Below the pieces are notes generated by a model. It made no database searches and was not told the DNA's origin. It saw only the letters and a program-made list of their open reading frames with translations. 64,000 bases of DNA from Lampris incognitus (taxonomy: Eukaryota; Chordata; Actinopteri; Lampriformes; Lampridae), in NCBI RefSeq assembly GCF_029633865.1, contig NC_079217.1, positions 33,243,090 to 33,307,089 on the forward strand, in the 5' to 3' direction. This document shows, piece by piece, positions 32,145 to 45,200 of this stretch (its first letter is position 1; every line of letters starts with the position of its first letter). The position numbers and the translations under genes were made by a program.

Positions 32145-32818
32145 GCAGGCTCTAACAGGTACTATTTAATGAAGATGCCAGTTGAGGACCTGTGAGGCGT
32201 CTGTTTCTCAAACTAGAGACTCTAATGTACTTATCTTCTTGCTCAGTTGTGCAACGCGGCCTCCCACTTCTTTTTCTACTCTGGTTAGAGCCTGTTTGTG
32301 CTGTCCTCTGAAGGGAGTAGTACACACCGGTGTAGGAAATCTTCAATTTCTTAGCAATTTCTCGCATGGAATAGCCTTCATTTCTAAGAACAAGAATAGA
32401 CTGTCGAGTTTCAGATGAAAGTTCTCTTTTTCTGGCCATTTTGAGCGTTTAATTGACCCCACAAATGTGATGCTCCAGAAACTCAATCTGCTCAAAGAAG
32501 TGCCCATCCAACCAATCCAACTTGTGGGAGCTGCTTCTGGAAGCGTGGGGTGCAATTTCTCCAGATTACCTCAACAAATTAACAGCTAGAATGCCAAAGG
32601 TCTGCAATGCTGTAATTGCTGCAAATGGAGGATTCTTTGACGAAAGCAAAGTTTGATGTAAAAAAAATCTTATTTCAAATACAAATCATTATTTCTAACC
32701 TTGTCAATGTCTTGACTCTATTTTCTATTCATTTCACAACATATGGTGGTGAATAAGTGTGACTTTTCATGGAAAACACAAAATTGTTTGGGTGATCCCA
32801 AACTTTTGAACGGTAGTG
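32145..32818 (+). mobile_element. Rearranged fold-back derivative of the DD38E Tc1 element, copy A
   Basis: The first part (32155-32497) is the 5' UTR and transposase N-terminus in reverse: ATG at 32439 on the minus strand, [14 protein letters not shown].., ending near ..LASSLNST. It then joins, in plus orientation, the last 50 or so transposase codons and 3' UTR, ending at the terminal repeat ..CTTTTGAACGGTAGTG (32818) before TA. CAGGCTCTAAC at 32146 is a leftover of a second, plus-oriented N-terminal copy, as seen in full at 56310-56524. Cannot encode transposase. Confidence 0.85.
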
Positions 32819-33830
32819 TATGTTTGATATGTTTGACCTTATTGAGAAGGGATTTGAATACTGATCATATTGATAATAAAAGACCGGCATTTAATACTTT
32901 TTTTCTAAAACCTCGTCAGTGTGCCTTTTATACTCCTAGAGTCAACCTAGAGTCTTAAACCCTTTACTAGACTGTTTAACCGATTGAGTCCTGATACGAA
33001 CTACTTGGTTAGATATCTTGGCCCAAATAGAACTTGTTACACAGTATATCATAAATACACCGTTTGTACCCAGTATACCTCTTTTGACCTAGTCAACTGA
33101 ACAATTAATCATCTACCTGCCCTAGTAACTCGCCAGTTATATAAAGTTGAACAGAATAATCTTTTTTTCTCTTATTAGGTTCCCATAACCTTGTGTACAA
33201 TTTTTTGTAAAAGAATTATCTTACCAGAGAGACAGATCGTTTACCACTTCTTTTTTTTTATCACAACGGTGAGTGAGTCCGGTCCTCAGGTGTCAGGCCC
33301 CCACTTCTCGACCCTCTTTGACAGGGAGGGTGCGGCTGAAGTCCCAGACTTCAGGGTGTGCACACTGTTACCTGCCGCGTCGAGTCCCAGAAGCCCCCTC
33401 ACATGAGTGATCCTACCCACAATGCCAAGTTTGTGGTGGCAATCTTTGTAATAAAAATAAAATAAAATTCTGAGTCAGTCTCATCTTTCTGAGTCAGTTT
33501 GATTCAGTGTTTGCAAACCGGCTCACCCCATACAGGGTAGGGAAAGAGAGAAAGCCCTGAACAGGAGGAGTACAAAGTTTTTATAGAGATACAAGGATGT
33601 GTATTGTCTAAGCTGCCCTAACCGATTTCAGCCAGCTGCAACCTTACCCATTTGCAGAGAGATAAGGAAGTGCTGACATCCGTGGAAGGGTCAGTTTTAG
33701 GCAAAACATGAGTTGTAAGCAAAACATGTGAGCAGTACATGATGTCTAACTAGGAAACAGTGGTTCTGTATTTTTCTACTACTCTAACATACATGCAGAC
33801 AGCACTTGGGCTAATTGAGAATCTATTATG

Positions 33831-33867
<37 letters not shown>

Positions 33868-34514
33868 CATATAATCTCTTAAATCAATCAGACAGATTGC
33901 TTTAACCTGCACCATTTAATAAATAAAACAAATATTTTTGAATATAATTTTTGAAAAAAAAGCAAAAATGAATAAGAATACTTTTTTTTTAAAATGTTGA
34001 ATGTAAATACATTTTCCATGTAATTTTCAAATGTACATTTTCAAATGTAAATTATTAAAGCAAACTTGATCATCATTTGATTTGTATGTTAGGTCACCCA
34101 TTCACAGTAACTGTTTCATTTGACCTTTATTGAAATAAAGTTCAGACCTGTCAACTAGAACTTCTGTTATGTCAGTACCTTCCTCCCAAAACAAGAAAGA
34201 AAAACATGGTAAAACTAAGTTTTAGCATTTAAGGTAGTGGTATCTTGAAAAAAGTGCACATCTGCTTGTTAGTCAAAACAGCTTAGCTTCATCCTGCCTT
34301 ATTCCTCTGTGTTTTGCTCCAACGGGGACAGCTTTGCCACTGGCTTATTGGTAAGGACTTTGACAAGTACCAAAGCTTTCATGAATTGAATATTCCTGTT
34401 TGTTATGCATAGAAATAACTGAAACAGGTATTTGTTAGGATATAAATCTTTAGGGATTTAGCTTTTACTAATTCACTTGATTATAATCCAGGCGATTAAA
34501 AGTGTACAGAAAGA
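32819..34514. other. Unassigned region with microsatellite
   Basis: 33281-33460 holds a GC-richer block with a run of AATAAAATAAAAT-type hexamers at 33449-33470, but I cannot assign it. No coding frame is convincing. Confidence 0.45.
33833..33872. repeat. (TA)n microsatellite
   Basis: About 14 TA units followed by ACACATACATATA. Confidence 0.95.
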
Positions 34515-34950
34515 GGATGTCTGGGTGGCGTGGCAGTATAGTCTGTTGCCTACCAACACAGGGGTCACTGGTTCAAATCCTTGTGTTACCTCTGGCTTGG
34601 TTGGGTGCCCCTACAGACACAATTGGCCGTGTCTGCAGATGGGAAGCTGGATGTGGGTATGTGTCCTGGTTGCTACACTAGCGCCTCCTCTTGTCAGTTG
34701 TGGCACCTGTTCCAGGGGAGGGGGAACTGGGGGAATAGCGCGATCCTCCCATGTGCTACGTCCCCCTGGTGAAACTCCTCACTGTCAAGTGAAAAGAAGC
34801 GACTGGCAACTCTGCATGTATCGGAGGAGGAATTTGGTAGTCTGCAGCCCTCCCTGGATCGGCAGAGGGGGTGGAGCAGCAAATGGGACGGCTTGGAAGA
34901 GTGGGGTAATTGGCCAAATACAATTAGGAGAAAAGGGGGGGGGGTATACA
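34515..34950 (+). mobile_element. tRNA-derived SINE, copy 1
   Basis: Starts with a tRNA-like head (GGGTGGCGTGGCAGTATAGT as A-box region, GGTTCAAATCC B box at 34570-34580) and continues with a ~350-bp body containing GTGCTACGTCCCCCTGGTGA. Two further copies: 43850-44292 (minus) and 50600-51050 (plus). RNA polymerase III type promoter inferred from the boxes. Confidence 0.85.
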
Positions 34951-36175
34951 GAAAGTTCATAAGGATCTCATCTGCCCGACATAGACTTTGGTTGATAAAT
35001 TGCCCCATCAGTTGAAAAACTGCAGTAATAAAACTTCTTGGGAGTTTGAAATATCTATTGGGTATATTTTTCCTTTTGGTATGGGTGTGTACTTCGTCCT
35101 GTATCTGGGCTCAATTTGGGGTATATGTGCACACTGTTACTTCTGCTCCACCAAATTATTATGTTCCAGTCAGCTTAATAACAAAAGTGTGCTGTCGGAT
35201 GATTACCTGTCCCAAAGAAATCCGTTGCAATTGTTGACATCTTTTCCATCTTTTTTGAGATACTCTCTAAGATACTCTCTAAGAATACAGTATAGACAGT
35301 CCCAATTCAGTGAAACACATTAATATTGATATTTAGGAGCATTTCAGTGTCCCACCCATGTGCCTCCACCTCTTAGTCAGGATCTGAGACATTCGTGCAC
35401 ACTGAGGAGACTGTTTGGCAAACTCCGACTTCCTGGGTTGTAGTGAGCTGGAGTTTTGGCACCTAAAGCTCTGGTGGCGGGTCAGCAAGCTGTTTCTGCT
35501 CTGATTCCTTGTCTTGTATGCTGTTGCTGTGAACTAGATTTTTATTATGTCTGTGGAGAGGAGACAGTTTTGTTACAAAAGAAACAAAGGAAATTTCACA
35601 AAAAAGCTCCTGATTTGCTTTTAGCGATACAATTAATATAAGCCTTATACCACATCTTGTAAACTGGGCTCTGAGTTAGGGCAGCTGCATATCAGTGAAT
35701 TATCTGGGAAGTTTTTTATTTTTTTCCCCAGTTTTGCTCATCTTGACAATGGCAGGAGAACTCCAAACTTAACAACTGCAAAATTGGTCATCACCAGTTG
35801 GTCAGCAAAGATTATGCAGCATTGTTATGGAATCACACACCCAGTCTGTCACACTGGTCATCTCACAGACTGACCCGAGCTGGGCCATTAGCAGATATTA
35901 AACATTTTTAGTATTTACAACTTCACATCAGCCAGTTGTGTAATAGTGATTCCTTCCAAGAACAGACTGCCAATAGCCAATAAGAAATGTATAGTAAGGC
36001 AAGGCAGAAATTAATGAGAGGAACAAGGGCACAATCTATGGGCTAACTTACACCTGCACATCTACTTTTACAAATGTTCATGTATACATGCCTAATGAAT
36101 TAAGAAGGGGAGAGACATAAATAAACATTAGTTTAGTTAAACATTACTTTCCTGAATCATTTCCTCACTCTTTAC
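34951..36175. other. 3' flank or last intron of P2X5-like gene
   Basis: The last coding exon of the P2X gene should lie here or further left; I could not identify it with confidence. No repeat family recognised. Confidence 0.4.
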
Positions 36176-36258
36176 CTGGATGCTTCAAATTTCCTCTCCC
36201 TATAAAAGGTGCTCTTCTTCATCAGGTAGAGAAGGACCATGTCACAAAAGAAAGCTCC
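36176..36258 (-). CDS. p2rx5: P2X5-like exon 11
   Basis: 83 nt; rest of TM2 ([15 protein letters not shown]) and YRERK; donor AG|GTAAAG. Too short to have been listed as a separate long frame. Confidence 0.9.
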
Positions 36259-39200
36259 CTGTTAAGTAACATGTCACATTTAGTGCTGCAGCATTATTAT
36301 TGACATCATGACATATATTCCTATAAGCCTTGTTATGTCACTCCTTTCCATTTAAGATTTAAGGAAAGGGCAATAGCCCCATAATGACTTCTACCTGATC
36401 TGCAGACAGTCTTATTCTAGTATATGTGTGACTTTCACTTATGGCATTTGTCTCATCTTACATGTACCCAGTTGTCTTATAAAGGGAAAATATAACTGGT
36501 TAGAATCTGCTGCCTCATTTACATTTTTCCTTTTTATATACCAAACCTCCTTTAATGATTGGCCTGACAGATAAAGGGAAACTACCTTTGTGTTACTTTG
36601 GGCTTTTCAACTTCCTACAATCATGAAACACAAGGAAAACAGCTAACAATCTTGCTAGGTTAGGATGACAACAGCTTCAGAGACATATGGCGAGAACTAT
36701 GGTTTATCTTATGCTTTTGTAACTGCTGAAAAACTGAAATACTCACAGCACCCATTAAAGCCAATCCTGAGCCTATATTGATGACTGTTGGGATGATGCT
36801 GAACTTTCCCACCTTTGGAAATACAAATAACATGCAAAAACACAAGTAGAAATACAAGTGATATGGTTTAAAATGATTAAAAAAAGATAGAGCAGTAATA
36901 CATTCTACATTTTTCACTGTTGCTTGTTTAAGGCATGTGATAAGGTATATTTCATATATCATACTGAAAACAATATTTTCCAAACCTTTCCATGCACCAT
37001 GATGTTAAACCGCACACCATAGACTTTAAATAGGGTTCGGTAGCTTTCCCCAGCTGCATTTTTGTAATAACGGGCATGTCTGCAGCAAGAACAGTACAAT
37101 ATCAGATTTTGAAACATCACATGAACAAGGAAATCAATAGCAGCTTTCCCATCAAGCAAGTTATGTATAAATAAACTTCAACAAAAAAGGATAATCCAGT
37201 TTTTTTTAAAGGTCAGGTCTAGTGGCTTAGGATATGATAAACCCTACTTAACACTGATAATCTACTTTTCTTTCATTTCAGTAAGAATTCATTAAAATAA
37301 ACACATTTTATAAACCCAGTTTTCATTGAAGGACTAAAAAGCCCGTTTGAGCTGTCCAAAATGATAAGACCCTCCCATTCAAATTTTGATTGACAGGCAA
37401 AATGAAAACACATTCCATTGGGTTCACCTACTGGTGTGTTAAAATTTGTGTGCTCGCGTTTTTGAATTATGGCAGCCTTATCAAAATGAGCCATAATCGG
37501 ACCCAGAATATGAACCTGAAGTTGATCAACCGCCAGTTCAAGAACTGCAGGACATTAGACTACAACTCTCATTAATTATGCCATTTTACCAATCAGTGGA
37601 TGGTAAAATGGCATATAGCAATTAGCTGAATGGCTGTTGCTATCAGCTGTTATGCTGTTTGCAGCTACTGCAGCTAATGTTGGTTCCTAACATAACAGGA
37701 GCAAGTGAACGCCTGGCAATTTGACACATCAAACTGTCCTGACAGGATCCAATAGTGTTGCAGGTTAAACATTTTTTTTAAAAACAACAGGAACCAGTCA
37801 TTTTGCAGAGTGGGCGTTAACTCTGTTCCCCTGTCATTTGCATTGAAACAAGTCAGCTAAACTTTGCTTAGTGATTTCTCAACCAAGTGAAATGTCACTT
37901 GCCCTTTTCACTGTTGCAAGTAGCTAGACAGGACAGATTAGTTAAAAGTATTGAAAGTGATTAAAAAAATCTCTCGCTTGCATCGCGTCATGTTGGATGG
38001 GCTGTCATAGATTCTATCAGTCACAGCAAGCGATGTTACAGCTTTACTATCCATTCATCTCCTTAACTACATCTCAAAATTCAGCCATTTGAAATCCATC
38101 TGACTTTCTTACCTAACTAAGGTAAGCCCTAGTTTTGATAGAACAAAGAACTCAGGAGTCATTTTGCTTATGAGGTCGGAATGAAAGATGCACATTACTA
38201 ATATATCCATAACCCCCATGTATTATTCTTACCCCAAATTGCTATTAAAAAGTACTAACTGTAGATAAAAGCCTTTTCATGAGACTAGAATCTTAATTAT
38301 TTTTTTCAATTGCAAAATTAACATACACATAACATATGCATAAGCATTTTTCCGTATACTAAATGTGTATGTGCAAAAAATGTACTACACCAATGACTTC
38401 ATTTCAAGTCACCTGAAATTAAATCCTGATGCAACAGACTTGTTGGTGACATTGATGTCCAGTCGAGTGAATTGGTAAAGTGGGTGGCAGTTTGAATGCC
38501 CTTTGTCAAGGTCACAGTTCCACTCGATCAGAATACCAATTGCACCTCCCTGAAAAACAGAGCAAGTGTTCCACAAACTCCTGCACTCAGAGCAGGGAAA
38601 CATTCATACATTCATCTAAAAAAAAAAAAAAAAACATCTTAAATCAAGGTTTCCTGCCATATTTAAATTTGCATTATTTTTAAGCAATAGGTTGAAAGTT
38701 CAAAATTGTACACATTTTCAGTTTACTTGAGGACAAAGGGACACTCTCAAGGAAAACTGGTATTTCTTCAGCTAAGGGCTATTCTCCTACTGTTAGGAGT
38801 AAAACAAAGCTATTCAGTATTGAGCAAGCTAGCATCAGCTGACTGCTGCACACCACACTGCAATGTAGTCCTTCACCAAATACCAACCACTATAAGAGCT
38901 TTCTTTAACACTAACAGACTGAATGTTTATGAGAAGTGTCTGAAAACACCTTCCATTTGAAAAGACAATCCCAGTACAGTCAGTCAGCCCAGTGATAGAC
39001 CTTTTATACATTTTCTTTTTTGCACCTCTCTCCAACTCTCTCCCACTTCCACTGTTGTCTTCCTGCAACAACTCACTCAACGTGTGATTATAGAGCAAGA
39101 CCTCTGCTCTGGATTAGAAATGAATTGATCTTTATATAAAGATACATAGATATATAATATTCCATGACTGATATCTTAGCTGAGGCTTTTTAGACTCCTG

Positions 39201-42200
39201 TCATAACAATCGGAGCCCATTAAAAAGCTCTTATAGTGGATGTTATTTGGTGAAGGCTTATGTTGCAGCTTATGTTGAACACTAAGGAAGGAGAAAATGA
39301 CTTGTACCAATTGGCTAAACAGAGGGGCCAAGCTGAGAAGGATGTGCAGCAGGTTAGGGCGATGAAAGATCGAGATGAAAATGTGCTGACAAGTGAGGAG
39401 AGCATGCTGAGAAGGTGGAAGGAGTACTTCGAGGAGCTGATGAATGAAGAAAACGAGAGAGCGACAAGGTTGGATGATGTGGGGATAGTGAATTAAGAAG
39501 TGCGGTGGATTAGCAAGGAGGAAGTGATGGCGGCTGTGAGGAGGATGAAGAGTGGAAAGGTGGTTGGTCCAGATGACATACCTGTGGAGGCATGGAGGTT
39601 TAGGAGAGATGGCAGTGGAGTTTTTAACTAGATTGTTAAATACAATCTTGGAGAGGATACCTGAGGAGTGGAGAAGAAGTATACTGGTACCAATTTTCAA
39701 GAATAAAGGTGATGTGCACAACAGTAGCAACTACAGAAGTATAAAGTTGATCAGCCAGAGCATGAAGATAGGGAAAAGAGCAGTGGAAGCTAGGTTGGGA
39801 GTGGCAGAGAAGTATGTGGGAGTGGTGTAGGATATGTATGAGGGCAGTGTCACAATGTTGAGGTGTGTGGTTGAAATAACGGATGGGTTCAAGTTGGAGA
39901 TGGGATTACATCAAGCATTGGCTCTGAGCCCTTTCTTGTTTGTAGTGGTGATGGACAGGTTGACAGACAAGATCAGACAGGAGTCTCCGTGGACTATGAT
40001 GTTCGTGGATGACATTGCGATTTGTAGTGAGAGTAGGGAGCAGGTTGAGGAGAGCCTGGGAAAATGGATGTATGCACTGGAGAGAAGAGGAATGAAAGTA
40101 AGTAGGAGCAAGATGGAATACATATGCATGAATGAGAGAGAGGACAGTGGAATGGCAAGGATGCAAGGAGTACAAGCGATGAAGGTGGATGAGTTTACTT
40201 TAGGTAAACTGTTCAAAGTAATGGGGAGTGTGGAAGAGAGGTGAAGAAGAGAGTGCAGGCAGGGTGAAGTAGGTGGAGAACAGGAGTGATTTGTGACAGA
40301 AGGGTACCAGCAAGAGTTAAAGGGAAGGTTTACAAGATGGTAGTGAGACCAGCTATGTTATATGGTTTGGAGACAATGGTACTGATGAAAGGGTAGGAGG
40401 CAGAGCTGGAGGTGGCAGAGTTAAGATGCTGAGATTTTCATTGGGAGTGATGAAGAAGGACAAGATTAGGAACAAGTATGTTAGAGGGACAACTCAGATA
40501 AGACGGTTTGGAGACAAAGCAACAGAGGTAAGATTGAGATGGTTTGGACATGTGTGGAGGAGAGATGCTGGGTATATTGGGAGAAGGATGCTGAATATGG
40601 AGCTGCCAGGGAAGAGGAAAAGAGGAAGGCCAAAGAGGAGGTTTATGGATGTGGTCAGGGAGGACATGCAGGTGGCTGACATGACAGAGGAAGATGCAGA
40701 GGACAGGAAAAGATGGAAGCGGGTGATCTGCTGTGGCAACCCCTAACAGGAGCAGCTGAAAGTAGTGGTAGTAGTTGTAGTACTTGTTTATGTTGCAGCT
40801 TAGTTAGTAGCAGTGAGTTGAAACTAGCTTGCTCAATACAGAATGGGTCTGCTACCCATCACCCAGTTTGACAGCTAATGATGGTAAAATAAGACTTAGA
40901 TTAAAAATTAACTATTTTCCTTTGAGCTTAATTTAAGCGAGCCTTTTGTCCAGTGGTGATTATATTTTTTCATTTGCATTCATGCAGCCAATTGATACAT
41001 TGTACCAGTGGGTACAGAAGGATGTCTTTAATGTTCAAAATACTAAATTTACAATAACAGCAAATATATACTACTATATGTAAACATCAGGCCTGTTGGC
41101 AAGATGTAACACTAACTCGTATGTCCATGTCCTGGAAGTCATAACCGGCTCGTCTAGTAATGTCTCCTAAACGGAATATAGGGCAGTAGGGGTGGAGATC
41201 TTCATCATAGTGACAGTTTTTCAGATATGAGTCATTGGTCGTGTCACGGACGTTGGACCTGACAGATTGGAAAAGAACATTAGCAATAAAAAATAAATAA
41301 ATAAACAAGTGTATGTTACAATTCTGGATACATTTTCAAACATATACACTACCGTTCAAAAGTTTGGGATCACATTGAAATGTCCATATTTTTGAAGGAA
41401 AAGCACTGTACTTTTCAATGAAGATAACTTTAAACTAGTCTTAACTTTAAAGAAATACACTCTATACATTGCTAATGTGGTAAATGACTATTCTAGCTGC
41501 AAATGTCTGGTTTTTGGTGCAATATCTACATAGGTGTATAGAGGCCCATTTCAAGCAACTATCACTCCAGTGTTCTAATGGTACAATGTGTTTGCTCATT
41601 GGCTCAGAAGGCTAATTGATGATTAGAAAACCCTTGTGCAATCATGTTCACACATCTGAAAACAGTTTAGCTCGGTACAGAAGCTACAAAACTGACCTTC
41701 CTTTGAGCAGATTGAGTTTCTGGAGCATCACATTTGTGGGGTCAATTAAACGCTCAAAATGGCCAGAAAAAGAGAACTTTCATCTGAAACTCGACAGTCT
41801 ATTCTTGTTCTTAGAAATGAAGGCTATTCCATGCAAGAAATTGCTAAGAAATTGAAGATTTCCTACACCGGTGTGTACTACTCCCTTCAGAGGACAGCAC
41901 AAACAGGCTCTAACCAGAGTAGAAAAAGAAGTGGGAGGCCGCGTTGCACAACTGAGCAAGAAGATAAGTACATTAGAGTCTCTAGTTTGAGAAACAGACG
42001 CCTCACAGGTCCCCAACTGGCATCTTCATTAAATAGTACCCGCAAAACACCAGTGTCAACATCTACAGTGAAGAGGCGGCTGCGGGATTCTGGGCTTCAG
42101 GGCAGAGTGGCAAAGAAAAAGCCATATCTGAGACTGACCAATAAAAGAAAAAGATTAAGATGGGCAAAAGAACACAGACATTGGACAGAGGAAGACTGGA

Positions 42201-45200
42201 AAAAAGTGTTGTGGATGGATGAATCCAAGTTTGAGGTGTTTGGATCACAAAGAAGAACGTTTGTGAGACGCAGAACAAATGAAAAGATGCTGGAAGAATG
42301 CCTGACGCCATCTGTTAAGCATGGTGGAGGTAATGTGATGGTCTGGGGTTGCTTTGGTGCTGGTAAGGTGGGAGATTTGTACAGGGTAAAAGGGATTCTG
42401 AATAAGGAAGGCTATCACTCCATTTTGCAACGCCATGCCATACCCAGTGGACAGCGCTTGATTGGAGCCAATTTCATCCTACAACAGGACAATGACCCTA
42501 AACACACCTCCAAATTGTGCAAGAACTATTTAGAGCAGAAGCAGGCAGCTGGTATTCTATCGGTAATGGAGTGGCCAGCGCAGTCACCAGATCTGAACCC
42601 CATTGAGCTGTTGTGGGAGCAGCTTGACCGTATGGTACACAAGAAGTGCCCATCCAACCAATCCAACTTGTGGGAGCTGCTTCTGGAAGCGTGGGGTGCA
42701 ATTTCTCCAGATTACCTCAACAAATTAACAGCTAGAATGCCAAAGGTCTGCAATGCTGTAATTGCTGCAAATGGAGGATTCTTTGACGAAAGCAAAGTTT
42801 GATGTAAAAAAAATCTTATTTCAAATACAAATCATTATTTCTAACCTTGTCAATGTCTTGACTCTATTTTCTATTCATTTCACAACATATGGTGGTGAAT
42901 AAGTGTGACTTTTCATGGAAAACACAAAATTGTTTGGGTGATCCCAAACTTTTGAACGGTAGTGTAGCTTCTAACTTTTTTGTTATAATCAAGGATTTTT
43001 TTTTCCATTAAGAAGATTGGATAGTATGGAAGAAGATATCTTACTTGGAAAATGTAAACTTGGGAAATCGGATGAAATTCTTGATGTAAATAGTGAAGTT
43101 CTCCACCTTTGTCAACAGAGGACGTCTGTAAAAGAATAATATAGTATATTTGGCACCTCGCTAATAAGAACTAAACCTGAACTTTAAAGACGCACTCCAA
43201 TCCTTCCTTATTGAGCTTTGCATCGTCTTTTTTATTTTTAAAGTTGGAGGACTGTCTCTCTGAAATACATAATGAAATGTAAACTCAGGAGCTAGCTTTG
43301 ACTTGTTTATCAATTATCCATCCATTATCCAAGCCGCTTATCCTACTCAGGGTCACAGGATGCTGTAGCCTATCCCAGCAGTCATTGGGCGGCAGGCGAG
43401 GAGACACCCTGGATAGGCCGACAGTCATCACATTTACACCTAGGGACAATTTCTAGTAGGACCTACATGTCTGTGGACTGTGGGAGGAAACCCACGCAGA
43501 CACGGGGAGAACATGCAAACTCCACAAAGAGGACGACCCCCAAGGTTGGACAACCCCAGGGTTCGAACCCAGGATCTTCTTGCTTTGAGGTGACCGCGCT
43601 AACCACTGCACTACCGTGCTGCTCTGACTTGTTTATTCAATGTTTAAATAGACTTGATGCTAAATGGCTGCTTACTAAAAAAAATTGAATTGTCAGTGTT
43701 CTCTTTTTTTCAATGAAAAAGATTTTTGCTCATGTAAATTGTTGTATGATGTCTCCAACTCTTGTTTGTTTCAGTGGTACTTTTTGACCAAGTGTCCCTT
43801 GAAGACAAGGTAAAGTTAAATAAAAGTAAAAAATGAAGTTACGTGTTTTTTTTTTTTTACTTTTTCCCCTTTTTCTCCCCAAATGTACCCAGCCAATTAC
43901 CCCACTCTTCCAAGCCACTGATCTCTGCTCCAACCCCTCTGCTGATCCGCGGAGGGCTGCAGACTGCCACATGCTTCCTCCGGTATATGTAGAGTCGCTA
44001 GCTGCTTCTTCTTTTCACCTGACGGTGAGAAGTTTCACCAGGGGGACGTAGCACATGGGAGGATCATGCTATTCCCCTCAATCCGCCCCCCTCCAACAGG
44101 CACCCTGATCGACCAGAGGAGACTCTAGTGCAGGGACCAGGAAACATACCCACATCCGGCTTCCCACCCGCAGACACGGCCAAGTATGTCCCTACAGACG
44201 CCTGACCAAGCCGGAGGTAACACAGGGATTCGAACCGAATATTCCTGTGTTGGTAGGCAATGGAATAGACCGCCACGCCACCCGGACACTCGAGGTAAGT
44301 GTATTTTTATCTCTAAGTTCTAAATTTGAACCAATTCTTGCAAACCAAAGCTAGCTCCATATAAAGTGGGTCTTTTCCTGGATATGTATCATTCAGGAAG
44401 GGCATTGGGCATGTTAGTCTGGCAGACAAACTGAGAGTCTGCCTAAAATTAAAGTCAGTCAGGGGCAAGTCCATAGGTTGGCATATACAATCTATATACA
44501 TGCCATGAATATGCATAAAATACTAAATATCATTGATGAGCTCACATATTAATATCAAAAATAAGAACAATACCAGTGTCCTCAAGCCTTGTAGCTGTTA
44601 CAAATATAGATTACACACAGATTTATGTTTAACCAAACACCTCAGCATACACATGAACAGTGCAAATCTTTATATGTATGTTTATCTACGTGTGAGCAAT
44701 TTTGTGTGTGTAATAGTTGCACTTTTTCACATGAAGAATACAAAAAGACAAAAAAAAAAAAGAAGGACCAGAGATAAACTGAATAAGCAAATTCTGTGGC
44801 CAGAATAGTTTTCTGGTGCCTTGGTTGCTTCTTACTGTGGTTTGAAGGGTCTCTCAATGGGACACCAGCCATAAATTTCACAGGTACCAGTGGAGTTTGT
44901 ATCCTTTTTCAAACACTGCCCACTCATAACTCCTTCAGAAAACAACGGCATGTAAAACACCATGAACAAATGTTAGTCATTACTGTGAAAAGTACAGTTG
45001 TACATGTAAAAGTGGAGACCATCTCTGATGAAGCATATTGGGGATATCAAGATGAATTGCCTCAAACATGAATTCTGCACAGAAGTCCTGAGGCAACTAT
45101 GACAGTGAAATTTAGCCAACAACCATGAAAATGGACCATATAGCAACCTGAATATGTATACATAGTATATCTTTTGTCCAAGCAGATCTATTTTGAACCA

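Noticed and set aside
36050..36110. Possible final P2X5 exon after a TCATTAG acceptor, about 15 codons
   Set aside because: Weak acceptor and no resemblance to a P2X tail; not reported as an exon.
39176..39730. 184-codon minus-strand frame
   Set aside because: Antisense shadow of the RTE-like LINE; low-complexity leucine/histidine composition and no motif.
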